Positions 1 to 9,479 of a DNA stretch of 22,740 bases are shown here, one piece after another. Source of the stretch: Byssochlamys sp. IMV 00236. Lineage: Eukaryota > Ascomycota > Eurotiomycetes > Eurotiales > Thermoascaceae. A program made the translations under genes and the position numbers. The notes under the pieces were generated by a model that worked only from the letters and a program-made list of their open reading frames with translations, did no database searches and was not told where the DNA came from. Within the stretch, counting starts at the first letter, position 1. The number at the start of each line of letters is the position of its first letter. The DNA is taken from positions 1 to 22,740 of the forward strand of contig MSJH02000831.1 of NCBI GenBank assembly GCA_001931875.2, given 5' to 3'.

Positions 1-203
1 AAGTCGAAACCTAAAGATATTTCACTCGAAATTAAATATTTATATAGGTTATAACCTATATCTTATATATATAAAAAAAGAAAAATTAAATATCTAAAAA
101 TCGATTTTTAAGAATTAAAAAACCAAGAAAGATTTGTAATTTTCGAATTTCTATGTGTAATTTACTAACTCTTGCCCTAGCGTACCCAATTAAAATCCTA
201 AAA
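1..203 (+). repeat. 203-bp exact direct repeat, copy at window start
   Basis: Positions 1-203 are identical, by direct comparison, to 22538-22740 at the other end, in the same orientation. The match runs exactly to the last base of the window, which is the signature of a circular or tandem molecule, or of a contig broken inside a high-copy repeat at both ends. Confidence 0.95.
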
Positions 204-299
204 TCCTAATTTTAATATATAATGTAGACTAAAATATAAATTATTTTATAATATTTTTTATATATTTCTACTATGCCTAAATAGGCTAGGAAAAATCAA

Positions 300-394
300 A
301 GTTTCTTGGGGTGCGCCGAGATCCCAAATACTTGGGTAGTATAAGCTTTTAGGGTGGGCTGAGCTCGTTCCCGGCTGGGCTAAGCTACATCCCG
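300..394 (-). repeat. Right TIR of the short element, G+C-rich
   Basis: Reverse-complemented, this reads CCGGGATGTAGC, then AGCCCAGCCGGG, then GAGCTCAGCCCACCCT. It parallels the left terminus at 22412-22480 and both TIRs of the large element. It keeps CpA, TpG and CpG sites that are erased in neighbouring DNA. The repeated AGCTYAGCC core inside each TIR could be a transposase-binding array; that is inference. Confidence 0.75.
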
Positions 395-395
395 G

Positions 396-3068
396 ATTAA
401 GATAATAATAAGTCTTTAAATTCTTAATATATAATTAGATAATATACTAGAATTTAAGAATCTTTTTAAGACTTAAAGGAAATAGTTTAGTATTTATTAT
501 AAACTAATAGTTCTATATATATTAATATAAAATAAAGCTATAAAATAAGTATATTAAACTATTAAAAAAATAAGAGCTATATTTAAAGATTTAAATCTTC
601 TAATTAAATTATAGATAAAAGTAGTTTAAATTAATATATATATTAAAAATAAAGTATTAAATAGACTAATAATTAATAGGGTTTAAATATCTCTAGAGAA
701 AGCCTTTATTAAAATTAAGCTATTAATTAATTATTTAAGAATATAGAGATATTAAGCAGTATTATATATAAACCTAGAATCTCTATTATAAGATATATAA
801 AGTGATAAATTAATAAATTAAAGTAAGATCTATATTTCTATAAAATATATTAAGGGAATAAATAAATAATAAAAGTTTAAACTTTAAATATAAGAAAGAT
901 TATTAAGACTTATTAAGCTAAGTTCTTTAAAGATAAATTAGGAAAAGATTTAAACCTTAAGATTCTCTAAAAATTATTGCTAAATATAGTATTAATAAAA
1001 AATTTAAAAAATTAACTAGTAATTTAGCCTATTATCTTAAATATATATATACCTTTAAGTAAAAAGAAGAATAATATTAATAATTAAGAGAAAAGTTATA
1101 AAGAAGTTTTAATTTTTTTTTTAAAAAAAAGAAGAATTTTATTAAAAGAAAATTAAAATATTTTATTATAATAAAATTATAAAATAAGAGAAAATATTTA
1201 ATTATTCTTACTTTAATAATTTAAATAATTATAAAGACTTATAGATAAATCTCTTATCTTTACTAAATAAGTAAGTTATATCTTATATAAAAATCCCCTA
1301 TATAGTAAAATATAAAAGAGAAGAAATTAAGTTATTAAATAATAAATAAGATATTAAGAAGTTATATTAAGCAATACTTATATTAAATCTCTTACCTCTA
1401 GGTATTAATATAGATTAAAAAAAGTATATAAAATAAATATTAAATATTATAATAGTAGTATATATAATAAAAAAATATATTTTAATCTTAAACTTATATT
1501 ATACTATAATTAATAATCTTATTTAAGATAAATTATAGTAGAATATATTTAAAACTAAAATAAATATACTTTAAATAAATAAAACTTTTAAAGTAATTAT
1601 ATTATTATTAAGAGCTAATATTATAACTAGCTATTAAGTATTAGCTATAAAATATAACTTAAATAGTTCCCTTTAAAAGTTTAAGATATACCTTATTATT
1701 TAAGGATTTATTTAAAAATATAATATTAATTTTAAGTATATCTTTACTCTTATCTTATAATATAATATATTATAAGTATTTCTAGCTATTATTATAATAA
1801 AGGATTATAAATATTATATTATAGATATTAATAATGCCTTTATAAAATTAATATTAAAGGAGAAAATTTATATAATACCTTTATTAAGAATAAATATATT
1901 ATTAAGAATAATATTAAAAGTTCTTTAATCTTTATATAATTTAAAATAAGCTATAAAAGATTAAAATTAAACCTATATAAAAATATTTTAAAAAATAGAT
2001 TTTATATAGACTAAGTATTAATCTATACTTATTATAATACTTAAAGAAAGAAATCTTATTCTTAATATATATTAATAATATCTTAATTAATATAAAGTAA
2101 ATAAAAAATATTTACTAGTTTAAATAAGAGTTTAAATTAATATATAAAATAAAGGACTTAAGAGATATAAAAAAGATCCTTAATATTTAAATTACTTAAA
2201 ATAAAAAAGATTAAATATTAATAATAGACTAATCTTACTATATTAAGGAACTCTTATTATAATATAAAATAAATAAGGAGAAAGTATATCTAATTAATAT
2301 TTTATTAAATAAATATAATTCTTTAAAACTATTTAATCCTTAAAATAAAAAAGTAAATTAAAGAGAGTATTAAAGAATTATTAATAGCTTAATTTATCTA
2401 ATAATTTTAATAAGACTAAATATTATATTTATAATAGGTAAATTAAATTAATATCTATTAAATTTATCTAAAAAGTATTTTAAAGTATTAAAATCCCTTA
2501 TAAAATACCTATAATTAACTATATATTTTAATCTTAAGTTTAATATAAACTAAGACTAGTAATTTATTAAGTATTTAAACTTAGATTATATAATAGATAA
2601 AATTAATTAGATATTAATTTTAAGAAATATTTTTATTTTAGCTAATAGCTTAATAAGCTAATTAAGTAAAAAATAAAAGTCTATTATAACTTTAATTATA
2701 AAGGCTAAATATATAGCTATATATTAAGCTATAAAATAGTCTTAATAATTAGCCCTTTTTTTAAAAGATATAAGATATAGATATTATATTAGTCTAAATA
2801 AATTTAAGCTAATAATAAAAAAAGAGTAAGCTTTTATTATTAGTTTTTTAATTAAGGTTTATAAGAATAATTAAGTATTATTATTATTAATTAGAAATAC
2901 TTATACTTATAAAAGATTAAAGTATATTAATATTATATATTATTATATATATAATTTATACTAAAGAAATAAGATTAGTATTAAGTTTATTAAAATATAA
3001 GATATAATAGCAGATAGTTTTACTTAACTACTACTAAAAGCAAACTTTTTAAGATTTTTAAATTAATT
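396..3068 (+). pseudogene. Copia pol relic: integrase C-half, reverse transcriptase, RNase H
   Basis: In frame 3, LDNILEFKNL at 435-464 matches the R-x-D-N-G-x-E block around the second catalytic Asp of copia integrase. The third catalytic position, in NKAIKQ-like sequence near 531-548, reads Lys where relic 2 keeps Glu. From 1677 (frame 3) there is an RT run ending DINNAFIKLILKEKIY at 1824-1871, the copia D-V-x-x-A-F-L...E-x-I-Y-M motif. The frame then shifts to frame 1. The polymerase Y-V-D-D box reads YINNILI at 2068-2088. RNase H reads SIITLIIKAKYIA at 2680-2718, in place of S-x-x-x-S-T-x-E-A-E-Y. KYINIIYYYI near 2920 matches the copia KHIDIRYHYI tail motif, and DIIADSFT at 3001-3024 matches its A-D-x-x-T-K tail. 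Asp-to-Asn and Glu-to-Lys changes are all G-to-A. It has no coding capacity left. Confidence 0.9.
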
Positions 3069-3120
3069 AAAATTAACTAATCTAGTAAGTTTAAATTAAG
3101 AAGAAGTATTATAAAATAAT

Positions 3121-3378
3121 AGTTAGAACTAGTAAGTTCTAATATAATAAAGATTTTACTTTAAAAAAATCTTTAAGAATAATTTTATTTTAATAAAATT
3201 AAGTAGCTTAAAGAAATTATTTCTTAAGCTCTATTTAAAATCTATTATTCTAACTAAGAATATATATATATATTTTATATCTACTGTATAAGCTAATATT
3301 CCTTTTCTCTAAGTATTATTAGCTCTTTTAAGCTAGTATAATAGTCTAGGGAATTCTATTTAAACTTATTCTTTTTAA
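3121..3378 (+). repeat. 3' LTR of copia relic 1
   Basis: About 258 bp following the pol relic, starting AGTTAGAACT and ending ATTCTTTTTAA. The same sequence follows RNase H in relic 2 (13898-14124) and, reversed, in relic 3 (20582-20905). Sequence downstream differs in all three, which fixes the outer LTR boundary to within a few bases. The inner boundary is less certain. No 5' LTR for any of the three copies is present in the window. Confidence 0.78.
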
Positions 3379-3439
3379 CTACTAAATAATTAAATCTTTT
3401 ATAAAATAGCTTATCTCTTAAAAGATATTATTAATAAGA

Positions 3440-5188
3440 ATTTATTTTAATAATATATATATATTAATATTAGTTTATATATAACTAATAAAAACTATTA
3501 TTTTAAAGAATTATTAATTTAGATTTAATTAAGGTATATTTATATAAGCAGAGAAATTCTATATTTAGAATATATAGAAATAGCTATTTTAAAGAATAAA
3601 GATAAGAAAATATTAGAACTAGAGAATATATTACTTATATTAAACTTTAGGGTAAATCTCTTATTAATTAAGATATTTTACTAATACTTAAATATATATA
3701 GATATTTTAATAAAAGAATAATATTTATATTAAATAAATTAGATAAGATTATAATTTAAGATATTATTAAATATAGAGTTTATATTATTAAAAAGATCTT
3801 CTTAAACTAAATATTAAAGTTATAATATATACTATATATATTATTACTTATTAAAGATACCTTTAATACTATTATTATAAGTTAAGAGAAAAAATTTCTT
3901 TAAATTAAAGCTACTTATTTAATTCCTTAAAATAAATCTAAAAGATTTTATTATAGTAAGAAAAAAAATAAAAAGAGTATTAATTATAGTATAAAAGAAT
4001 TAGCTATTTTAAATTTAAAAAGATTAAAAACCTATATAATTTAACTATATTAAAGAAGCCTATTAAAATATTAATAAACTATTAGTATATAACTTATATT
4101 ATAATTAATATTAAGAATAAGAGAGATATAATTAGTGTATAAAAGGCTAGTATTTTTAAACTTATTTATATAAATATATATAGTTAAATACTAGAATTTA
4201 AAAATAAATATATTTACTTTTTAATAATTATAGATAATTATTTAAAAAAATATAGATATTTCTTATAAAAGCTAAATCTAATATTTCCTCTATTTTAAAT
4301 AAATAAAAAAAAGAAATCAAGATAATAATAAGTCTTAAAATTCTTAATATATAATTAGATAATATATTAAAACTTAAAAATCTCTTTAAAATTTAAAGAA
4401 AGGATTTTAATATTTATTATTAGCTAATAATTCTATATATATTAACTTAGAATAAAGCTATAGAATAGGCCTATTAAACTATTAAAAAAGAGATAAAAGC
4501 TATATTTAAAGACTTAAATCTTTAAGTTAAGCTATAAATAAAGGCCGCTTAAACTAATATATATATTAGAAATAAAATATTAAATAAACTAATAATTAAT
4601 AATATTTAAATAACTTTAGAAGAAGCTTTTATTAGAGTTAAACTATTAATTAATTATTTATAAATATAGAGATATTAAGTAGTTTTATATATAAACCCAG
4701 AATCTTTATTATAAAGTATATAGAGAGATAAATTAATAAATTAAGATAAGATCTATATTTTTATAAAATATATTAAGAGAATAAATAAATAATAAAAAGT
4801 TTAAGCCTTAGATATATAAAAGACTATTAAGACTTATTAAGCTAAATTCTTTAAAAATAAATTAAATAATAATTTAAATTTAAAGATTTCTTAAAGATTA
4901 ATATTAAATATAATATTAATAAAAGACTTAAGAGATTAGCTAATAACTTAACCTATTATTTTATCTTTTCTTATTAAATTAAGTATATATATATTTTTAA
5001 ATAAAAAAAAGAATAATAATAATAATAATAATTAGGAAAAAAATTATAAAAAAATTATAATATCTCTTTAAATAGAAGATAAAGCTTTTTAATAAAAAAA
5101 AGATAAAAGATTTTATTATAATAAAATAAAGGAATAAAAGAAGTATTATCCTTATTTAAATAATTTAAATAATTATAAAGATTTATAA
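3440..5188 (+). pseudogene. Copia pol relic: protease and integrase
   Basis: Near 3464-3505 a run reads as SLYITNKNYYF, in the position and style of the copia protease D-S-G-A-S-x-H motif, with the key residues lost. Near 3600-3665 a run resembling ELENILLI-LNF-VNLL matches the conserved copia VLYVPxLxxNLLS segment after protease. Integrase follows. LIYINIY at 4161-4181 corresponds to the first catalytic Asp (H-x-D-I-C-G-P), read as Asn. IIIDNY follows near 4230. The second catalytic block LDNILKL begins at 4355, with Asp kept and the following Glu read as Lys. NKAIE at 4451-4465 keeps the third catalytic Glu. The frame changes between 4181 and 4355, and stops are frequent. A (AAT)n run lies at 5012-5032. 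Confidence 0.85.
5012..5032 (+). repeat. (AAT)7 microsatellite in copia relic 2
   Basis: Seven AAT units. The corresponding part of copia relic 1 near 1068-1085 has only an imperfect AATAAT stretch, so this is a local expansion in one copy. Confidence 0.85.
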
Positions 5189-5196
5189 ATAATACC
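5189..5196. repeat. Target-site duplication, left copy (ATAATACC)
   Basis: ATAATACC directly precedes the CGGG terminus of the large TIR element and recurs at 12032-12039 directly after its other end. Removing the element and one copy restores an ungapped alignment with copia relic 1 near 1230-1260. A 9-bp reading (ATAATACCC, 5189-5197 and 12032-12040) is also possible, but the 8-bp reading leaves matching CGGG at both termini. Confidence 0.85.
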
Positions 5197-5261
5197 CGGG
5201 TATATACCTCAGCCTAGCCGGGGCCGAGCTTAGCCCACCCTAGGAGCTTAGCCTATCCTAA
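5197..5261 (+). repeat. Left TIR of the large element
   Basis: Begins CGGGTATATACCTCAGCC and continues with GGGGCCGAGCTTAGCCCACC. The reverse complement of the right end begins CGGGATATAGCTCAGCCC and continues GGGGCTAAGCTTAGCCCACC. More AGCTTA/AGCC-rich sequence continues to about 5290. Original CpA, TpG and CpG sites persist here while adjoining DNA has lost them. Confidence 0.85.
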
Positions 5262-5590
5262 AGCTTATCCTTAGCTGGGTTAAGCTTAACCCATCTTATA
5301 TACAGATTAAGTATAAGCTTAATATAAGCTAATTGCATAATTAATATAAGATTAGCTTATTTAAGGATTAATAATAATATTTATATAATAAAACTCTTTA
5401 AAATTTATAATATATATATATAATAGCTAATATAAAATTAAATACTATTACTTTTTCCCTAAATATCTAAAAATAGCTAAAAACTAAGTAACTATAACTA
5501 ATAGCTAAATTAATAGTATTCTTAATTAATAGCTATATAATATTCCTATCTAAATATATTAATATAATTCCTATAGAGGCCTAGCAAACG

Positions 5591-5606
5591 CTAAGTATAT
5601 ACTTAG
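5591..5606. repeat. 16-bp perfect palindrome CTAAGTATATACTTAG
   Basis: Reads identically on both strands. It is two head-to-head copies of the TATACTTAG motif that recurs singly across the large TIR element. Confidence 0.75.
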
Positions 5607-6256
5607 TATTTATTATATTTAGACTAGATACTAACTTATTATAGAGTAAATTTATATAGAACTATAACCTTTATAAAGTATACTTAAATTAATTTAAAAA
5701 TATAATAAGTAATTAAAGTAATATCTATTTCTATATAGAAAGTAAAAATAAAAAATTTAAGATATATCTTAAATTTCTTCTTTATATAAGACTTAATTAA
5801 ATATATTTTTTTTATATAAGTTTTAGTAAGGTATATATTAAATATATCTAAAAGGCTATTTCTTTTATAAGTATTATTATTAGCCGCAGTAATATCTTTA
5901 AGATTATAGTTAATAATATTTAAGATAAGTTATTTATTCTTAAATATCTAATAACTTATTTTAGTAATATCTTATATTTAATTTATTAAAAGAATCTTTT
6001 GCCTTATAACTATTCTAATATAAATATCTATTAAATATTTTAATAATTTTTATTAAAGATATATCTATACCTTATCTTAAGCAAATATTTAATATATTAT
6101 AAGTATATGCTAAATATAGCTTAAATCTAGTTTAGGCTTTATACTTAAGGTAATTATAAGACCTTATCTCTCCTACTTTTTTAAAAAGATAAAAAAGATA
6201 AAATTTAAAATAAAGTATATTATTAGGCATATAAATATAATAGCATTAAATATTAC

Positions 6257-6280
6257 AAATATATGCTAGAGCATATATTT
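6257..6280. repeat. Inverted pair of the ATATGCT motif
   Basis: Arms AAATATATGCT and AGCATATATTT are perfect inverted repeats of 11 bp separated by AG. It is the clearest palindromic instance of the motif dispersed through the large element, and it keeps TG and CA at the positions RIP normally erases. Confidence 0.8.
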
Positions 6281-7564
6281 AGATAACACTATAAATATAG
6301 CTATATTAAACTAAATATCTTTAAAACGCTTTATAAAAAAGCAGGCTATATATCTAATACTATTTCTGCTAGTAAATTTCTTAAAAAAAAATTAAAAATT
6401 AATATAATAGATTTTTTTATTTTTAGAATTAATAATTAGTAGGGCATTATTTTTATCTAAAAAATAAAATATAAGTATACTTAAATTAAACTCCAGTAAT
6501 CTTTAAATAGTATAAAGTAAGTTTAACTCTATATTTAATCTCAGCATATACTAAATATATCCTTAGCTATTAATTACCTTTATTAGTTATTTATTAGTAA
6601 GTAATTTTAAACTATAATATACTATATAAGCTATCTCTATATATATAGCTTAAATTTATATACCTTATCTATATATCTTAATAGTTTATAGGATATATAA
6701 TACTAATACTCTTATTTAATTTATTTATACCTATATTAATTATACTATTTTAAAGTATATAATTTACAGTAGGTATTTACTCTATATATATTAGGCATAT
6801 ACTAATTATAGGTTTAAGATTTAACTACCTTTAAGATATATTTAAAGTCCTATATAAAAAATATAATATTTTAATTAATATTTTTATTCCTTATAATTAA
6901 GATTATTTTTTTTATCCTTTTTATTTATTAAGAAGATTATATATATTTTTTTTTATTATTAACTAAATTAAGTTAAGATTTTATTTAAAAACTTATAGAT
7001 CTAATTAACTAAGGAGATATTCTTATTATAACTATATATATATTATATATATCTTAAGCCTATATTCTATATATGCTAACTAGATACTTATAAATAAATT
7101 CTTAATATCTCCTAAAATATATATATTTAAATAAAAATATTAAGATTAAGCTCTAAATTTAATTAGAGCTTCTTTAAATATTAAAGATAAAATTATTTAT
7201 TTAATTTAAAAATAAAAACTTCTATAATACTTATTTAGTTCAGATATTGCTAGTTAAAATCTATTCTTACTATATATTTTATATATACTAATATTATATA
7301 GGGGTTATATAAGAGTATAAGTTTAATTAATATAGAGAAAGTAATAAATAATAGATTTATATAGTTAATATTAATAAAACTAAAGAATATATTATTATTT
7401 ATTATATAAATACTTAAATAAAAGCATTTATAAAAGCTAAATATCTTAAAATAAATTTAGCTTATAAGATAATACTTAGAAATATAAATATCTTTTTAAT
7501 CTTAAACTAGAATTCTGAAGCTAAATATATATTTAACTTCTCCTTATTATATATTTAGTATATA

Positions 7565-9478
7565 CTAACTTTATATTAGGGATTAATACCTATTGCTATG
7601 CTTTTATCTCTCTATAAACTTATTACATATATTTTTAAATATTTAAATTATTATTTCAAATATTATTATAAGCTATATATTAATATATTTAATAAGCATA
7701 TATTTTAAATAAAAAAGGAATACAGACTATTACTATAGATATATATAAAAAATAAGCATTTAATTAGTATTATCTTAATAAATATAGAGTATATGCTAAA
7801 TATATTTAGGCTTTAATAACTACTTATATTCTATTTATCCTTCTCTTAATTAGCAAAAATATCTTAAGTATATACTTATCTTCTACTAAATATATATTAA
7901 ATATAATTTTTATAAGAAATTTAAAAAATCTTATCTTTTTATCTATTAACTAAAATATTTATAGGATCTATATTCTTACTAAAAAATCCTTTAAACTATA
8001 TATTAATAGAGTAAGAAATATTTAGATATTAAAAAATAGCTTTAAAGTAAAATAAAACTATAGATTTTTATTATATTATTATAGGAAATATTAAAAATCC
8101 CTTTTAAATAATAGAGTTATACTTAAAAGTATATTAAATTATCTAAAAATAGTTATTTCTAAGATAATTATAATATAGGGAGAAACCTATCTTTACTAAA
8201 GGCTATTTAATAATATATCTATACTTAATATATATTTAGTATCTATTTAGTATAGATTAAATACTAATAAGGCTAATTTATATTTAGTCTATAATAATAT
8301 ATAGAAGATATTATTAAATAATAAGAGCTTTTTAGCTATAGTATTAATAATATATAGTAAAACTATAATAATACTATATAAATCTCCTAATAAATACAAA
8401 GAAATAATAAGATAAAAGTTTAATATATCTTTAAATATATATTAAATATATCTTTTAGACTAACAGAATTAAAGAGCTGCTAATTATTAAATAAATTAAT
8501 CTTATTTATTATTTAATCTTAATAATCTCTATAATATATCTTTAGATAATAATAATAATTAATCTTCTAATAAAAATACTAATTTTAAGATTATTTTAAT
8601 ATTCTTATCTAAATCTTTTATTAAATATATACTGGCTAGAGATAAAATATTTATAGAGTATATACTAAATAGAGATTAAGAAAGGGGTTAATCTAGAGGT
8701 TCTAGTTATTATTAAAGTTAGGTTTAATCTAAGATTAAGCAGACTAAACTAAGCTCTAAAAAATTAAACTCAGATTATTATTTTTAATATAGATTAAATA
8801 TAAAGTATATATTAAATAGAGATTAAGAAAGGGGTTAATCTAGAGATTCTAATTATTATTAGAATTAAGTTTAATCTAAGACTAAATAGACTAAGCTAAG
8901 CTCTAAAAAATTAGACTTAGATTATTATTTTTAATATAAATTAAATATAGAATATATACTAAACAGAGGTTAAAAAAAAAGTTAAAAAAGAGATTAATTT
9001 AGAGGTTCTAGTTATTATTAAAGCTAGATTTAATCTAAAATTAAATAAACTAAGCTAAGCTTTAAAAAATTAAACTCAGATTATATTTCTTAATATAAAT
9101 TAAATATAAAGTATATACTAAATAAAGGTTAAAAAAAAATTAATCTAAAGATTCTAATTATTATTAAAGCTAGGTTTAATTTAGAACTAAGTAAATTAAG
9201 CTAAGCTCTAAAGAATTAAACTTAGATTATTATTTTTAATATAAATTAAATATAGAATATATACTAAATAAAGATTAAAAAAAAGATTAATCTAGAGATT
9301 TTAATTATTATTAAAGCTAGGTTTAATCTAGAATTAAGCAGACTAAGCTAAGCTCTAAAAAATTAGACTTAGATTATATTTCTTAATATAGATTAAATAA
9401 AAAATATATATTAAATAAAGGTTAAGGAAGGGGTAGACTTAGAGGTTCTAATTATATTTAAGGCTAGGTTTAATTTAA
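7565..9478 (+). pseudogene. Decayed transposon ORF with C-terminal 49-residue tandem repeats; transposase suspected
   Basis: One + strand frame (frame 1) stays protein-like for about 1.9 kb, though broken by TAA/TAG at plausible Gln codons. Early on it reads LGINTYCYAFISL near 7575-7613, and 51 codons after that Asn comes TITIDIHKKQAFN near 7729-7765. The pair resembles the two-Asp spacing of a DDE transposase such as Mutator-like, with the first Asp read as Asn. This is a weak match by eye. Lys/Asn/Ile-rich sequence follows (ANLYLVYNNI near 8275, YKSPNKYKEIIR near 8380), then DNNNN at about 8546. From 8656 the frame enters tandem repeats of 147 bp, exactly 49 codons. The same frame holds at 7585, 7738, 8179 and 8656. 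Start and end are not definable. Its position inside a TIR element with an 8-bp duplication supports a transposase, but a hitch-hiking gene is possible. Confidence 0.45.
8656..9476 (+). repeat. 147-bp tandem repeat array, about 5.5 units
   Basis: Unit starts fall at about 8671, 8818, 8965, 9124, 9270 and 9417, giving steps of 147, 147, 159, 146 and 147 bp. The 159-bp unit carries an in-frame 12-bp insertion; the 146-bp unit has lost one base. Read in frame 1, a unit gives YILNRD, then ERG, SRGSSYY, SKIKQTKLSSKKLNSDYYF, with stops at sites that look like former Gln codons. Every unit contains one AGTATATACTAAA-type motif. Units differ mainly by C/T and G/A, as expected if the array was amplified before RIP. 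Confidence 0.88.
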
Positions 9479-9479
9479 T

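Larger units (their letters stand above)
1..394. mobile_element. Short TIR element, right-hand part, not RIP-mutated
   Basis: This stretch keeps ordinary dinucleotides (TCGAA, CCAAG, TGTG, GCGTACCC), unlike almost all of the window. It ends in a G+C-rich block at about 300-394 containing GGGTGGGCTGAGCTC and GGCTGGGCTAAGCT. That block is the reverse complement of the block at 22412-22480, so the two are opposite ends of one TIR family, and it also matches the TIRs of the 6.8-kb element at 5197-12031. Copia sequence resumes at 395-396. If the two window ends belong to one element, its length would be about 520 bp, with imperfect TIRs of about 70 bp. I see no coding frame in it, so it resembles a MITE (non-autonomous DNA transposon). 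Its left end lies outside the window or, if the DNA is circular or tandem, at 22412. Confidence 0.75.
395..3378 (+). mobile_element. Copia relic 1 (Ty1/copia LTR retrotransposon, 5'-truncated)
   Basis: A Ty1/copia retrotransposon relic reading left to right: second half of integrase, linker, reverse transcriptase, RNase H, then the 3' LTR. The 5' LTR, gag, protease and the first half of integrase are missing because the short TIR element occupies 1-394. The domain order INT-RT-RH is diagnostic of copia rather than gypsy elements. It aligns colinearly with copia relic 2 (395-1258 with 4316-5188, then 1258-1890 with 12040-12665) and, reversed, with relic 3. RIP has turned Gln and Trp codons into stops throughout. 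Confidence 0.92.
3380..5196 (+). mobile_element. Copia relic 2, upstream part (protease and integrase)
   Basis: Starts directly after the LTR of relic 1, inside the protease region, with no 5' LTR or gag of its own. It runs through integrase and stops at 5196, where the 6.8-kb TIR element is inserted. It continues at 12032. From 4316 to 5188 it is colinear with 396-1258 of relic 1, with scattered transitions and small indels, so both copies share an ancestor and were mutated independently. Confidence 0.9.
5300..7560. other. Interior of large TIR element, no gene recognised
   Basis: RIP-mutated AT-rich DNA. I recognise no protein motif. It holds several AGCATATACTAA-type motifs (near 6102, 6541 and 6791), a perfect 16-bp palindrome at 5591-5606 and an inverted pair at 6257-6280. 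Isolated unmutated words such as AAACGCT and GCCGCAG show mutation was not saturating. It could be the 5' part of the frame that becomes readable at 7565, or non-coding. Confidence 0.5.

Noticed and set aside
300..394. The G+C-rich blocks as LTRs or a gene promoter/CpG island
   Set aside because: They are inverted relative to each other at element ends and are flanked by a target duplication at 5189/12032, which fits TIRs. No gene follows.
1100..1240. Gag zinc knuckle (C-x2-C-x4-H-x4-C) in copia relic 1
   Set aside because: A run of Tyr, Asn and Lys codons could be former Cys/His, but the spacing does not fit, and the position between integrase and RT is wrong for gag.
8656..9476. CRISPR array or satellite reading of the 147-bp repeats
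   Set aside because: There are no short repeats separated by unique spacers; the whole 147-bp unit repeats. The resemblance to nucleosomal DNA length is probably coincidence, since the period is also 49 codons and the array is in frame with upstream coding-like sequence.
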